Shown here one piece after another: positions 11,174-22,805 of a stretch of DNA of 64,000 nt; position 1 is the stretch's first letter; each line of letters begins with the position of its first letter. A model generated the notes under the pieces. It was given only the letters and a program-made list of their open reading frames with translations. It had not been told where the DNA came from and did not search any database. Origin of the DNA: Cryptomeria japonica (lineage: Eukaryota; Streptophyta; Pinopsida; Cupressales; Cupressaceae); NCBI RefSeq assembly GCF_030272615.1, contig NC_081406.1, positions 171,328,361 through 171,392,360 of the forward strand, in the 5' to 3' direction. Both the position numbers and the translations under genes were made by a program.

Positions 11174-13489
11174 AATTTTCATTTTCTCTTTTGTTGTCCA
11201 ACTTTCTTCTCAACTCATCCTACACGTGCATATGCCATGCGTCCAAATGCTCTCATATGAGAAATATTATGTTTTCTTCCACTCCAAGCTTCTTTTTAAA
11301 TCATATTGATGACACTTTTAGTGGGAAATATATTCATTATATATATTTCACATTTTGTATCTTCAGCCAAATTCTCATTTTATAAGTACTTTGTCTTCAT
11401 CATGCCCATTGAAATTTCCATAATTGTTCCATTTTTCCTTTTAGCTACAAAATTTTGTTGAGGAGTATACCTTGTAGTGAATTTATTGTGGATTCCATAA
11501 TCCTTAAAAAATATTATGAATTAATTTGAAATATATTTACCACCTCTATTTGTTCTTAATGCTTTAATGTGATGCCCACTTTACTTATCAACAAGAGCCT
11601 TCAATTGATGAAAATAATCAAACATCTCATACTTATGGTTTAAAATGTGCATTCATATTTTTCTTGTGTAATCATCAATGAATGTCAATAAGTAGTAGCT
11701 TCCACCAATTGAGTGTGTTTGCACTAACATACACAAATCCGAGTAAAAAATCTCCAATGGTTTGTTTGCCCCTATTCAATTTTTGTTGGAAAACATTCTC
11801 TATGTTGCTTACCCAAGATATAACCTTCGCATATTCTATCTAGTTTTTCTATCAGTGGCAACCACTTCACCATTCTTTTCTTATGCAATAGGTTTAAGCT
11901 TCCAAAGTTTGAATGCTTCAATCTAAAGAGCCATAACTAATTTTCATCATTTATTTTTTCTTGAAAGATTGTTTGTGTGACTGCTAAAACATTTTATTCA
12001 TGCACTTGTGGGTTGATTTAGGGGTGTTCTTGAGCAAACTCTACCTTCAAATCTAATTCTATCCTCAGGGGAAACATTCTATTGCTTGTCATTTGAAACT
12101 TTGCAATAAGTTGATTGCTTGAAAATTTGTCTAAAATTGTGCATTCTTTATTCTTTAAAAATATTCTAAAACCCTTTTGAATGAGTTTCCCTATAGTCAT
12201 TATGTTTCAAGCCATGAACAAAATAGACATATGAAATAAAATTTTCTCTCCCTTTTTCGTTAGATTGTTGACACTTCCTTTTCGCATAACTAAAACTCTG
12301 TTGTCATTTCCTAATGTGATATTTGATTTCACACTCTCATCTAAACTTGATAATATTTCTCACTTTTGAATCATATGATTTCTAAATCTTGAGTCTAAAA
12401 ACTATGTCTTTTTCACTTTCTTATACAACATTACAAGCCATAAACATGATGTCTTGATTTTGGTTTTCTTTGATAAAATTTGCACTTTATTTCCTGGAAT
12501 CATATTATTAATTTCTAAATTCATTTATGTAATGCACAAATTTCTTGCAATAATGACATTAAAGTAAGGTTTTGTCCTATCATTGGCCTTACGATTTATT
12601 TTGAGTTGAGGGTTGATAGTTGCCTCTTCCACTTGAGTTTCCACTTGATCTTGATGGGCTACTTCTTCTTACTTTGTATGAACTTATTCCTCTACATTTT
12701 AAATTTGTTCTTCTTCTACCTCTACCATGGATAATTGAGAATTGTGTCTTGAAATCATACTCCAAACATGATTTTTTAATTTACTTAGCCTATTTTCATG
12801 ACAAAATAAGTGATGCATGTAGCTCATCAATTAAAAAATTGTGAGATTCTTTATCTCCTCTATGGCCACCACAATAGATTGGAACCTTTTGGGCAAACTT
12901 CTCAAAATATTTTCAACCACTCTCCTCTCCTCAATATTTTCACCATGAGATATAATTTGGTTTACTAGTACAATGGTTTGAGTGAAGAATGAGTCTATTG
13001 TGTCTAATTCTTTCATATAAATGGTCTCAAAATCCCTTCTTAATATTTGCAACTTGGCTTTCTTCACCTTTGCCATTCCTTGGTAGGTAGTTTGGAGAGT
13101 ATGTCGTGCTTATTTTGACTTCTTTGTTGCCAAAATATTTGGAAATATGCTCTCAAACACCCTTTGAAAGATAAAAAGGAGAGCTTTTTAATCCTTCTTT
13201 CTATTATATATCAATACATCTTTCTCTACTTCAGGTAATGCATTATATGCATCGTTGCATCTTCTAGTTTTGGGTAGAGATTCTTTACATGAAACTCCCA
13301 TAAATATTATGAAGAAAATAATGGCTCCATTGTTATTGCCTAGTATTCATAATTTTAACAATTAAACTAAGGAATCTATGGATTTGACAAACTTGTGCTT
13401 GGAGCTATCATTGTTGACTATGAATGTCTTGCTAGAACCTTATTAATTCCTTGTAAAATTATTTAAAATCTTCAACCCACTCACCTTTA
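11174..13489 (-). pseudogene. Copia gag, zinc knuckle, protease and integrase remnants
   Basis: Minus-strand reading from 13489 down. 12831-13076 is open and has the Copia gag (UBN2-type) signature LRRDFETIYMKELDTIDSF followed by RVVENILRSLPKRFQSIVVA. A degenerate CCHC knuckle lies near 12520-12558 (CHYCKKFVHYINEF, last Cys lost). A protease remnant LDSRFRNHM (LDSG motif, Gly changed) is near 12370-12400. Then come GAG-pre-integrase (CEGYILGKQH, about 11805-11840) and the integrase core with FTRY/TPQQN near 11450-11475, in several frames. The integrase C-terminus breaks off at 11174 against the nested LTR. These would be capsid, processing and integration functions, but no frame is intact. 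Confidence 0.88.
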
Positions 13490-13502
13490 GCTTTGATACC
13501 AC

Positions 13503-14126
13503 TGTTGGATAGATGCAAAGGATTGTAGCACAAATTGAGAACAAAAACAAACAAATAATCACAGAGATAAAGCCAAAGAAGAGAATAAAACAATATTTCT
13601 ATTTATATATTTATTTCAAAAACATTCAATAATAGATTTATAACATAGAGTTGTTTTTTATTATCTCAAAAAACTTAGAAACAAAATCCTGTATTTTTTC
13701 ACTTTAACACATTGTTACTTTGTTGTTTCTATAGCCATATAAACTTCATCATTAAGAACAAAAAGTAGAAATAATAGGGCTACCTTGTTTATGCCAGTGA
13801 ACAACCTGCTATAGTTGCAAGACCTCTTATTTCTCCTTTTTCTTTGCTATTCTTGGTCTCTTATAGTCAAAATTATTCTACTCTTGCTATAAACATGTTC
13901 ATTTTTCATGATGCTTCTAGATTCTTTTAAATATATCCAACAAACTAGAAAAACACAAATTATTAAATGTAAAAACAAGTAAAAGGTTGCAGTACAAGTT
14001 TTGTATTTCAAATCTGGCATACAGATATTGACAAGGGAAATGGAGAGGACAATAAATAGTAGAAAAGGAGAGCTTATGAGGGAATAATAAATATGGTAGA
14101 TGTGATTAGACTCTAACACCCCAACA
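13503..14126 (-). repeat. 5' LTR of the outer Copia element
   Basis: 624 bp with perfect short inverted ends, TGTTGG...CCAACA. The tRNA primer site lies one base inside (13490-13501, complement). Similar to 1-620. Confidence 0.92.
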
Positions 14127-14856
14127 TCCACAATTTTACAGATGCTTTATTAGTTGCATAGTTTTAGAAATAGAGCTAGTAGAGACTCGATTACAACCAA
14201 TTGATGTAGCTCAAAAGTATTGACTAAAAAGGCTAAGTTTATGAGAATCCATTTGATTCGTATAGGAGTTGTACAAAAAGTTGATGGAATACTTTTTAAT
14301 CTCTCCCACATCATATCAGGAGAATTACAATTTTATATGGACTAGACTAAATAGTTTATTTCATAAATTTGAAGATAATCTTAGTTGTGATGCTTCTCCA
14401 TGTATTGCATGAGATTGTTGTTAGATTTTATTGTTATTTTTAGTAATCTATATCATATAATGAACAATTGTAGTATTTTCCCTATCTCTGATCTGTTGAT
14501 CCTTGATCTTGTGATAAATTTTTTTTTGTAATTTAATTAAAATAAATAAATAATTATTTATGGGTTTATTGCTGCAACAATTTCTATATATTTAATTTTT
14601 TCTTCAATTGATATTAAAGTGTTTTTTCTTCAATTGATATTAAAGTGGGTTCAAAAAGTTGTCTAGATTCAAAATTTTGAAAAGTCTGTGATATCATGGA
14701 TTAATACAGAAAAGAAGTTGTAGATAATTTCAAATCATAAGATCAAAATTGTTAGCTTATTCGAGTTGTAGGATCACATGGTAGAGGATAGGGATTTGTT
14801 TGTAGAAACCCATGTTGCCAAATGATTAAGGGAATCACTGAAGAAAAAAGGTTGTG
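14127..14856. other. AT-rich spacer
   Basis: No coding sequence found. It holds a direct tandem duplication of about 25 bp (CTTCAATTGATATTAAAGTG, between about 14602 and 14647). The duplicated sequence is distantly like a TGGTATCAAAGTG primer site, so a decayed LTR element is possible but unproven. Confidence 0.5.
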
Positions 14857-14861
14857 ATCTA

Positions 14862-15235
14862 TGTAGATTATAAAGCACATGCAATGCAATAAAGAGAGCA
14901 TTAATAAAGAAAAGAGAAAGATTTAAAAAAAAAAAAAAAATCTTATTCAATTCACACTCTATTACAAACTTACTATTCTGACCAACAAAGATCTCTATAT
15001 AAAGATAACAGTCACTAAAAGTAGACTGAAACAAGACTTATCTTTGGTCCCTACAATTCTCATGCATTTTGTGCATTCTCCAAACAACGATTTGAAACTA
15101 GAAAATAAACAATTAAAATAGCACTATTAATAGTTAGATTGAATAAGAAAACTAAAGTTAAACTAGCTATCGAATTGTGTATTACAATCCATATAAAGAT
15201 GCGTGGCGATGAGGCTCATACATCAAATTTTAACA
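14862..15235 (-). repeat. 3' LTR (element sense) of the minus-strand element
   Basis: 374 bp, starts TGTAGATT and ends TTTAACA. It contains a run of 16 or so A residues near 14925-14940 that is absent from the partner LTR at 19241-19605. Confidence 0.92.
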
Positions 15236-15679
15236 TACTCCCCCTTAATGATGAGAGTCACGATCTAATCTTAAAATTTCGATAAATTGTATCTTTGTAG
15301 ATCAATGTGACCTTATTGTACAAGATAACTCAATGTGGCAAAATCCAAACTCTCGCAACTCACTATGCAACATTTCCATCCAATTCATTTCTATTGTTCA
15401 TGAGAGATCACAAATCATTCCCTTCCTTTCTCTAAAGAAGACTCATGAAACTTCAATGTTCCAATCATAGCAAGAAGTCATTAGCCATTTGACTCAAACA
15501 TACAAATTGTGTTTGGCCACTACCTCTTTTGACATGCAAACACTTTAGGCTTATACAACCATTTGAACATATTCGTTAACTTTTTCCAACAAGATCCATC
15601 AATCCATCCATAATCAATCTAGATACAACTTTTATTAGATTGTGCATTCATATCTTTGTTCCAACATGACTTTTCAAAA

Positions 15680-16583
15680 TGATTATTCAACCCAAAAATT
15701 GAACAATGGTGAATATCTCAACAATCCTTCGCTTTATGTCCTTCCATCTAGCAATGCAAACATTGCATTCTTTGAGTTTATTTGCATTGGCCTATAACAA
15801 TAACAACATTAAATTTATCTTTCTGGCCATATTTGAGACCTTCATTCTTGGGCCTCATAATTGGTTGAATGGTCTTCCTTGCCCATTCTTTCCTAGTTCC
15901 CTTGCTTTATAACCCATTCGTTGCATCATTTTCCAACCAATATTATTTTCAAAGTAGTCCTTTCTTTTAACATCACAACTTGCAACTATAATATTTGGAG
16001 TTTCATAGATAATGTTACCTTTAATTTGATCATCTTCACCAGAACAAACTTTAGGTATGTATTGTCCATATCAAATGGACACAAAGCACTTGTATCACAT
16101 ATGACATCACACGCTGTAGACTTTGACCTTATATTCTCATTTTATTTTTGTAACAACTTGAGTTTTTCTTCTAGATCTTCATTCTTCTTTTCAACTTCAT
16201 CAAACAATTTTAATTTTTCTTCTAGTTCCTTATTTTTTCTTTAATATTGTCCTTTTTTCCAAGCTTGTCAATTTCAATCAAATTCTCACATCTTTCTTTT
16301 GTAAACTTCTTTAAATTTCCTACGAGTTGTGAATTATAATTCTTAATTTTCATCAATTCTTCATTCAATAGATCTTTTTCACATACAAAAGAAATATTCT
16401 CTTTCTTCATTCTTTTGCTAGACTTTTCCATTGATAAATAATTGAAATTCATAAACTTTTGATCTCCTTCAAATGGGGGGATCTTGGCAACTTTAATAAA
16501 ACTCTCAAATATTTTTCCTTTAGGGCTCTAAATCTTCTTCAACATACTCTCACCTTCTAACTTTACATATCTCTTTTAAAAAC
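15680..16583 (-). pseudogene. Decayed gag: coiled coil followed by zinc knuckles
   Basis: On the minus strand, 16222-16452 is an open coiled-coil segment (KRMKKENISFVCEKDLLNEE and onward, Lys/Glu/Asn-rich heptads). Further Glu/Lys/Leu heptads continue to about 16140. Near 15715-15770 the minus strand gives a CCHC-like knuckle C-x2-C-x4-H-x4-C ending EGHKAKDC, with a stop codon inside, followed by a second Cys/His cluster ending HFEKSC. Coiled coil then CCHC matches the domain order of the gag at 5826-6983, which shows the two elements are built alike. The frame is broken in several places. The upstream part of this gag is displaced beyond the LINE, to about 18796-19220. Confidence 0.65.
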
Positions 16584-16598
16584 AATCAACAACACTTT

Positions 16599-16988
16599 GG
16601 CAGTGGCACTCCCATTGGGCACTCAGACAAACCATTTTGTTGAGGCAAATATAACCTACATTGGGCTTAAAATGGCTAGCCATGGAGGATTTAAGAAGGT
16701 CTGGTTGGAGACTGATTCATTAAATATAATAAATTATTTGAAACAAAAAATTCTCCTAGTTGGATGATTAACCATTTAATGCAGGAGTGTTTTGAAATGA
16801 TGACCAAATTCGAGGCTATTAAAATCTTGAACATTTTGAGGGAGGGTAACAGGCCTACAAACCACATGACTAATCTCAATGTGGCTAGAGATGATGAAAA
16901 GTTGTGGTGGGAAGGAGATTCCTTCCCATTCCAGTTGTGTGAGTTGGTGAGGAAGGATGCTGAAAATCTCTCTTCACTTGAGTATTAA
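16599..16988 (+). pseudogene. LINE RNase H domain (C-terminal end of pol)
   Basis: The translation carries NHFVEANITYIGLKMASHGG, then KVWLETDSLNIINYL, then after a 1-nt frameshift near 16748 SWMINHLMQECFEMM and FEAIKILNILREGNRPTNHM. This is the RVT_3-type RNase H attached to plant LINE reverse transcriptases (Glu of VEA, Asp of ETDS). The third acidic position, normally in the NRVAD-like block, reads NRPTN, so the active site is incomplete. The frame stops at 16986-16988. Confidence 0.85.
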
Positions 16989-17164
16989 TGATGACATATC
17001 ACATGTGTAGGACTTCTCATAGAAAGAAGCGAAGGCGAATTTCTAGATTGTTCTTGCGGTTTTTTTTTTTTTGTGCCTATCTAAAGCCTAGTTTTGGTGT
17101 CTTCATGAAGACTTACAAAGGTAGTAACCTAATGGGGGGAGACAAGAACAAAGTGGATCTGTCC

Positions 17165-18550
17165 CTATGTGAGATTTGGGAGAAAAATGAGGAGGCCTGG
17201 AGGGAAGTCGTAGATGGGGGAATGGAGCCCTTTGTTTGAAAACTTCATGGACAAAACCATAAGCTCACAAATTTGTTTGTGATCAATTAGGATAATGGGG
17301 TGTTGTGTGTGTGTGGGGCAGAGTTCAGAATTGATGAACCCTTTATTGCTGAGATTTTTGGGCTTGGTATGGAGGGTAGGAAATTTTTCAGTGAAAGGGT
17401 TGAATTCGGAAGAAGCCATATCAATTTTATATGAAAAACAAAGTGAAAGAAGAAGGGTTAAGAAGAACCTAGATAGCAGCTATAATAGGTTGGACCTTCA
17501 GAGTCTCTAGGTGTACATGGCGGAGTTCATAACTAGAACCCTTGATGGCCGCTTTGCTAGCATCCTTTCTTACTATTTCATGATTCTAAATTATTTTAGG
17601 CATGACAAAAGAATTTCCATTTTGTTTTATTTGTTATCTTCTTTGGAGCTATCCATTCATAAAAAATTTAAGAATGAGGATAATATAGTTTTGCATGAGG
17701 TTTTAATCTTCCTAATTATGGAGTATGCTAAAGCTCATGAGGTTAAACCCTCACCAGTTTTGAAATACCCTAAGTCTTTAGCCATCCAAGAGGTTTAGAT
17801 ACAGAGTTTGACAATGCAGAGGGAGGAATGGCTATGGACTAGAATGATGTCTATGTGTTGAATGACTCAAATTATAAAACCCTCACAGGATGAGGGTCAC
17901 GTGCAGACGACCACTCCTGGTACTAGTAGAAGTAGAAAAAACCCACCTAGATGGGCTGCAAAAAAGAAATCCCCTATTTCACAGCCCCACATCTTGGGGC
18001 CGCAAAATCTGAAAAAATAGAAGTTTGGAAAAAAATGGAGATACTTGACAAGGAGGATAATGAAATTAAACTTGACATCCCCCTCAATGTGAGCCCCAAT
18101 GAGAGTAAATATGATGAAATGGATGTTGATAAGCTCTTGTTAAATTCGTTGATGAATTAGGAGAAGTTCTTCTGATGGGTTTTTAGGGAAATTAATTTCT
18201 TGAAACAGTGGATTAAGGATTTCATTGACACCTTCACTGAGAATCCGGCTCCAGATAAGACTGACAAACTCATGAAGTTGTCCCAAGAAATTGTGAAAGA
18301 TATTAAGGTTATGAAGACTAAAAATGAGGCTAAAATTGACAGGCTGGAGAATGAAATACAGGAGCTAAAAAGTAAACTTAAGGGTTTGGTGGAGGTTAGC
18401 AAGGAAGCCATGTATACTAGTGTCGAGGGCCTCAAAAGAGTCAATGAGGAAATTGATATTCAGAAGGAAAAGATGACCAGAGCCGAGAGATCCCTAGATA
18501 TCAACTTGGATAAGAAAAACCAGGAGGTGATCCATGGGACCTTCTACTAG
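17165..18550 (+). pseudogene. Unrecognised passenger coding region inside the LINE
   Basis: A mosaic of open segments consistent with one decayed protein of roughly 450 residues. In order: an EEAWREV/HGQN segment; 17295-17510 containing FRIDE/FIAEIFGLGMEGRKF-like sequence in a neighbouring frame; 17511-17798, continuing the same frame across TAG 17508 with TLDGRFASILSYYFMILNYF; a linker; then 17951-18160 and 18200-18550, the latter a strong coiled coil (EAKIDRLENEIQELKSKL). At least two frameshifts and several stops. I do not know the family. Its position between RNase H and the tail is not standard for L1-like LINEs. The GL..EG/FRID block loosely resembles the IHKITKEVVKAVTGLP block of the ORF2 at 7288-10170; that link is speculative. 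Confidence 0.55.
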
Positions 18551-19240
18551 GACAAGGAGAAAACATCGGGAAAAGGGTAGTTCAAGGTTCATTATGGAGG
18601 AACTCTAGGAGATTAACAATAAAGCAATCTCTTTCTTAGTTTGTTTTTCTTGTGCATATTTTTTAGGTCTTTTTTTTGGGTTGTTGTTTAAGGGCTAGTT
18701 AGACTCTAGTAATTGTGTTTATTTTTTGGATGGATTTGGGTTTCGGGTCCCTGTAAAACCTGTTTATCTTAATAAAAAAGAATCAACACCACTTTAGAAA
18801 ATAATAAATCTTAATTTACCTTTTTCAACGGCCTCCTTTGACCTTCTTCTATGGAGATTGATGTAAACAAGTAGGACTTTTTTTCTCTTCTCTTGCTGCG
18901 AGCTAGTGACTCATCTCCTATGATCTCGCTAGATAGTGACTTGACTTCTGCGACTAATAAGTCACAAATATTGGACTCTCCAGTTCTTTTTCAATTTTAT
19001 GAATTTGTATCCTTTATTTTCACCAATTCTCTTTCTCCTCATATAACAACCCTTTTAAATGCAGTGACAACTTTTATCTTTGATTTGTTTACAAATCCCA
19101 TGTCCAATTATGACTAGAAATCAATCTCCTCTCAAATTTTGTGTCTTGTGATCTGCTCCAATCAACTAGAAATTTCTTTAATCATAACTATGATTTTTAT
19201 TTTAACTCTTCTAGCTCAATAAACCTGCTCTGATATCATA

Positions 19241-19605
19241 TGTAGATTATAAAACACATGCAATGTAATAAAGAGAGGATTGTTAAGGGACAGAGAAGGA
19301 TTTAAAACAGAAAAAATTCACTCTATTCCAAACTTGATATTCTGACCAAGAAAGATGTCTATATAAAGATAGTAATCGCTAAAATTAGACTGAAAATGGA
19401 CTTATCTTTGATCCATGCAATCCTCATGCACTTTGTGCATGTGGTGCATTCTCGAAACAACCATTTGAAACTAGTAAATAAAGAGTAAAAACAATACTAT
19501 TAATAGTTAGCTTAAAAAACAAACCTAAACTTAAAACTATCGAACTGTGCATTGCAATCCACATAAAGGTGCTTGGCGGTGAGGCTCATGCATCACATGT
19601 CAACA
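19241..19605 (-). repeat. 5' LTR (element sense) of the minus-strand element
   Basis: 365 bp, partner of 14862-15235, bounded by the primer-binding site on the left and the target duplication ATCTA on the right. Confidence 0.92.
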
Positions 19606-19610
19606 ATCTA

Positions 19611-20764
19611 AAATAGGATATCATTGTTTCTTTTAAAGGAATAATACACATGTCGAAAGGGTTGCATGTTAGAAGTATAATCTCAACTATTTCATTAATT
19701 GTGCCAGTTGATCTTATCATCTCCGTATCCCCATATCTGTAGCTAATTTAGAAATGTTAAACACTAAAATCCCAATAGATATTGCTTAAGATTCCATTAA
19801 ATTTCATCCTATCTGTACACCATCCCATTGGTAGGTTATGACACTTTGTAGGTAGTTTTGAAAATATTATTTTATGTAACCCTCCCTCTCTTGAGCAGGT
19901 GTGTAGTTATTTATATATTGTATGACTTGTATTTTTCTAAGAACTCTCAAGAGTCTAGATCTGCAGAACTGTAAAATGCTATGAAATGTGAATTCGTAAG
20001 AAGATAAGAAGTTACAAGTCTGAATGAATGTAATAAGTTGTGTAAGTTTGTAAGATGTCCTGACTTTGAATGTAAGAGGATGTTAATTTTTCTCTGACAG
20101 AGCGTAATTGCAGTCAGACACTTTGTAAGTTTCAATCTGCTCAATATAATTTTTCATGTTTTTTCTATTGTGTTCGCCTCTTTCCTTAACTACAACCGCC
20201 ATGAAAGGGTCAAGTTGTAGATATTTTTATTAAAATTGTCACCAGAAAAGAGATCGCAGACCAAGGTTTGAACTGTTTCATCAAATAAAATTCTTGATTA
20301 ATAAAAGTATCGACAACTTTGTTTGAAAGGAAAGGAGAAACGTTGAAAGTATTGTTGTTTATAGTCTGCGGAAGATAAAAGAATATTGCAAGTTTGAGTG
20401 TAGCCACCAAGACAAAATAATCAAAGGATATTGCAATTCGAAAGACAAAGAAGTTGTATCTGTCTTGAAAGGAGCCCCTGCCAAAAGTAAAAGACATTCA
20501 AGTCACCTATAGTAAATTAGCTCAGTCAGACAAAGGAAGAGCCAAGAAGGAAGGTGGGCCACATGAGTGTAGGTTATTGCTTGCCATTCAAAAAAATCAA
20601 TTTTTTATTTGTCAATAGAAATCAAGTGGCCTGATGTGAAGGGTTGTTGCACGTTGAAGGTTCGTGTAATCGGAGTGAGCCGCAACCAAGGGAAGGAATT
20701 GAGGCTGCTGCAAAGGGTCACCTGATATCTTTAAACCCAATGTAGCAGTCTTTGTAGACACCAC
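19611..20764. other. Unclassified spacer, probably decayed retroelement
   Basis: No convincing protein coding. The stretch 19870-20190 reads like an LTR end (ordered GTA/TTG-rich sequence closing with TTTTCTATTGTG), but no partner LTR was found in the window. Confidence 0.4.
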
Positions 20765-20769
20765 CAAGA

Positions 20770-21221
20770 TGATGGAAGAAGTAATATCTCCCACGTTCCC
20801 TCCACATAGGCAGTCAAAGCAATCAGTTGAAACTAAACTTCAAGTTCATTGAATCTGTTGAGTTTGTTTTCTACATCTGCTAATAATAAGGAGAACTAGT
20901 TACGTATGTTTCCTTCACATAGACTATCATTTTTAACTAAGATGATGTTATACTTTCTACATATTAATAACTGCCAATTTGCATTCTCGTGTCTTCTACA
21001 AATTCGTAAGACTCCTCCACGTACTATAGTTTGTTTAGTGGTGGACTTTCTAGCTGTTTTACACCTATAACACTATAACTGTTTCAGGTTTGATCAAATC
21101 TTCTATATATACATATACAGAAGTCATGTAACTTATAGCATCAATAAAAAGAAGATAAGTTTTGTGTGTTGTAGAATTATATTCGTCTTTGTTCTATTTT
21201 TACTGTTCTTTCAGTTTATCA
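20770..21221 (+). repeat. LTR 1 of three
   Basis: 452 bp, starts TGATGGAAGAAG (TGTTGG in LTR 3), ends TTTATCA before the primer site. It has a TATATATACATATA candidate TATA region near 21104. Confidence 0.9.
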
Positions 21222-22432
21222 AATTGGTATCAAAGCAAGTGTTATTAGAGTTGGTCTAGGCCATGGGAGGGCCTAAGGCTCTGAGAGAAAAAGAGCTGGG
21301 TGTTAAATGTTGTAGCAGTCAGAAGGAGCCCACTACCTTCAAAAATCAAAGATGACTGTGGAAAGAGCTTTGCCAACTAAAGAAAAGCTATTGCCAAGGA
21401 TTATTGTGTTGTTGTACTCTATCATTTGTCAGGAAAAGTCACCTGAAAAAGATGTTGTTGTTCTTGTCGAAGCCGTAGAAACATTTGGAGGCAACAAAGT
21501 GAAAGGTGAATCATAATTTGTGTTATTTTACTAGTTTTGTAAGTCGGCCCCAATTAAAAGAGAATGTGCTTGTAGACAAATCGCAAGCATATTGTCGATT
21601 GTCAAGGAAGCTTTTCAAAGCCTAGTTGTGTTATTTAATTTCTGTTCTTTCTACCTTCAACCTAAAATTTTATTCACGTATTTGTAGCTAGTACTGTCAT
21701 AATTGTTGTGGCCTAAGGTATTTAAGAAGCCGAGTTAGTCAAACTGGAAAAAGAGGCATGCGAAGCCCTCATTCATCATGAGAAATATCATAGAATGTTG
21801 AGAGAAGTCTGCAAATTTTGGAAAGAATAGTTAGTCGCCACAAAGTAAGGACAATAAGATGCCACCAACGGGTAATAAAAAGATTTCGCAGTGGTAGCTA
21901 TTAAAAGTGTTGTTGTTTGAGAAAATGAAGAATGAATATCTGCAGTGATAATAAGAAGGTTGTGGAAGACATGAGATTACCATAAAGGAGAAATCAATGA
22001 ATAAGATTGTTGTAGCAGTAGCAAAAAAATAATAAAACTAAAAGAAACTAAGGAATCAATAAGAATTTGTATGTATGAGCTGAAACTTAGTAGATGTAAA
22101 TAACATTTCAGTTGCATAAGTCAAATTGAAGTAGCAAAAAGATTCAGATTTTGAAGAGATTGTTAGCAAACAGTTGAAGAAAATGAGGGGAGAACAACAA
22201 TGTAATCACCCTCAAAATTAAAGATCATTAAAGAAAAATAAAAAAGTTCTGAAGAATATCAATTAAATGCTTGAATAAATTATCCCGAAGGAGAAGATAA
22301 GAAGTTTGTTTGTGGTAATCTGAAACCAAATTTGTGTGAAGTTTGTCGTCATCTGAAACCAACCACTTGTATGTGAGGTGTTTAAAGGATATTATTGATG
22401 TTGAAACTATTAAAGGTAGATATTAAGGAGAG

Positions 22433-22805
22433 TTTTGGAAGTAATATCTCCCACATTCCCTCCACATAGTCAGCCAATGCAGCCAGTTAAAATTGAACTA
22501 CAAGCTCATTGAATCCATTGAGTTTGCTATCTACATCTGCGAATAATAAGGAGAACTCGTTACCTAAGTTTCCTCCACATAAAGGATCATTTGTAACTAA
22601 GATGATGTTAGACTTTCTACATATTAATAATTGGTATTTTACATTCTAAAAATTTGTTAGACTCCTCCACATACTATAGTTTGGATAGCGGTGGACTTTC
22701 AAGTTGTTTTAAACCTACAACACCAATTGTTCTAGTTTTTATCAAATCCTCTATATATGCAAAGGTCAAGTAACTTTTAGTATCTATAAATAAAAGTAAG
22801 AAAAT
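22433..22805 (+). repeat. LTR 2 of three (3' truncated)
   Basis: Starts TTTTGGAAGTAATATC, a mutated TGTTGGAAGAAGTAAT, and follows LTR 1 and LTR 3 until the TATAAATAAAAGTAAG region, where it breaks into internal sequence. Confidence 0.85.

Larger units (their letters stand above)
1..14126 (-). mobile_element. Degenerate Ty1/Copia LTR retrotransposon, split by two nested elements
   Basis: The outer element reads on the minus strand: 5' LTR at 13503-14126, a primer-binding site TGGTATCAAAGC (complement of 13490-13501), gag, a degenerate zinc knuckle, protease, integrase, RT, RNase H, a polypurine tract (AAGGGGGA, complement of about 622-630) and the 3' LTR at the window start. The order protease-integrase-RT-RNase H defines the Copia superfamily. 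Removing the two nested insertions leaves about 5.5 kb, normal for a full Copia element. All reading frames are broken by stops and frameshifts, and the two LTRs differ visibly, so it is an old, dead copy. The window begins a few bases inside the 3' LTR, so the target-site duplication cannot be checked. Confidence 0.93.
16599..18780 (+). mobile_element. 5'-truncated LINE (L1-like) with extra 3' coding sequence
   Basis: The insert is flanked by a 15-bp target duplication, AATCAACAACACTTT (16584-16598) and AATCAACACCACTTT (18781-18795), with one mismatch. It begins in the middle of a plant LINE RNase H domain, the usual 5' truncation, and ends in AATAAAAAAG, a short A-rich tail. Only the last part of the LINE polyprotein remains. 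An unusually long stretch of 1.8 kb lies between the RNase H stop and the tail and shows decayed coding sequence. Confidence 0.88.
14862..19605 (-). mobile_element. Non-autonomous LTR retrotransposon with gag remnant, interrupted by a LINE
   Basis: LTRs at 14862-15235 and 19241-19605 (TGTAGATTATAAA...CAACA or TAACA). The target duplication ATCTA lies at 14857-14861 and 19606-19610. Orientation is minus: the primer site TGATATCAGAGC (complement of 19227-19238) sits inside the right LTR, and the polypurine tract AAGGGGGAGTA (complement of 15236-15246) inside the left LTR. Without the LINE at 16599-18780 the element is about 2.55 kb, with gag-like coiled coil and zinc knuckles but no pol. Confidence 0.93.

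Noticed and set aside
12018-12200. Independent minus-strand gene
   Set aside because: Part of the Copia protease-integrase region, in frame with neighbouring Copia remnants.
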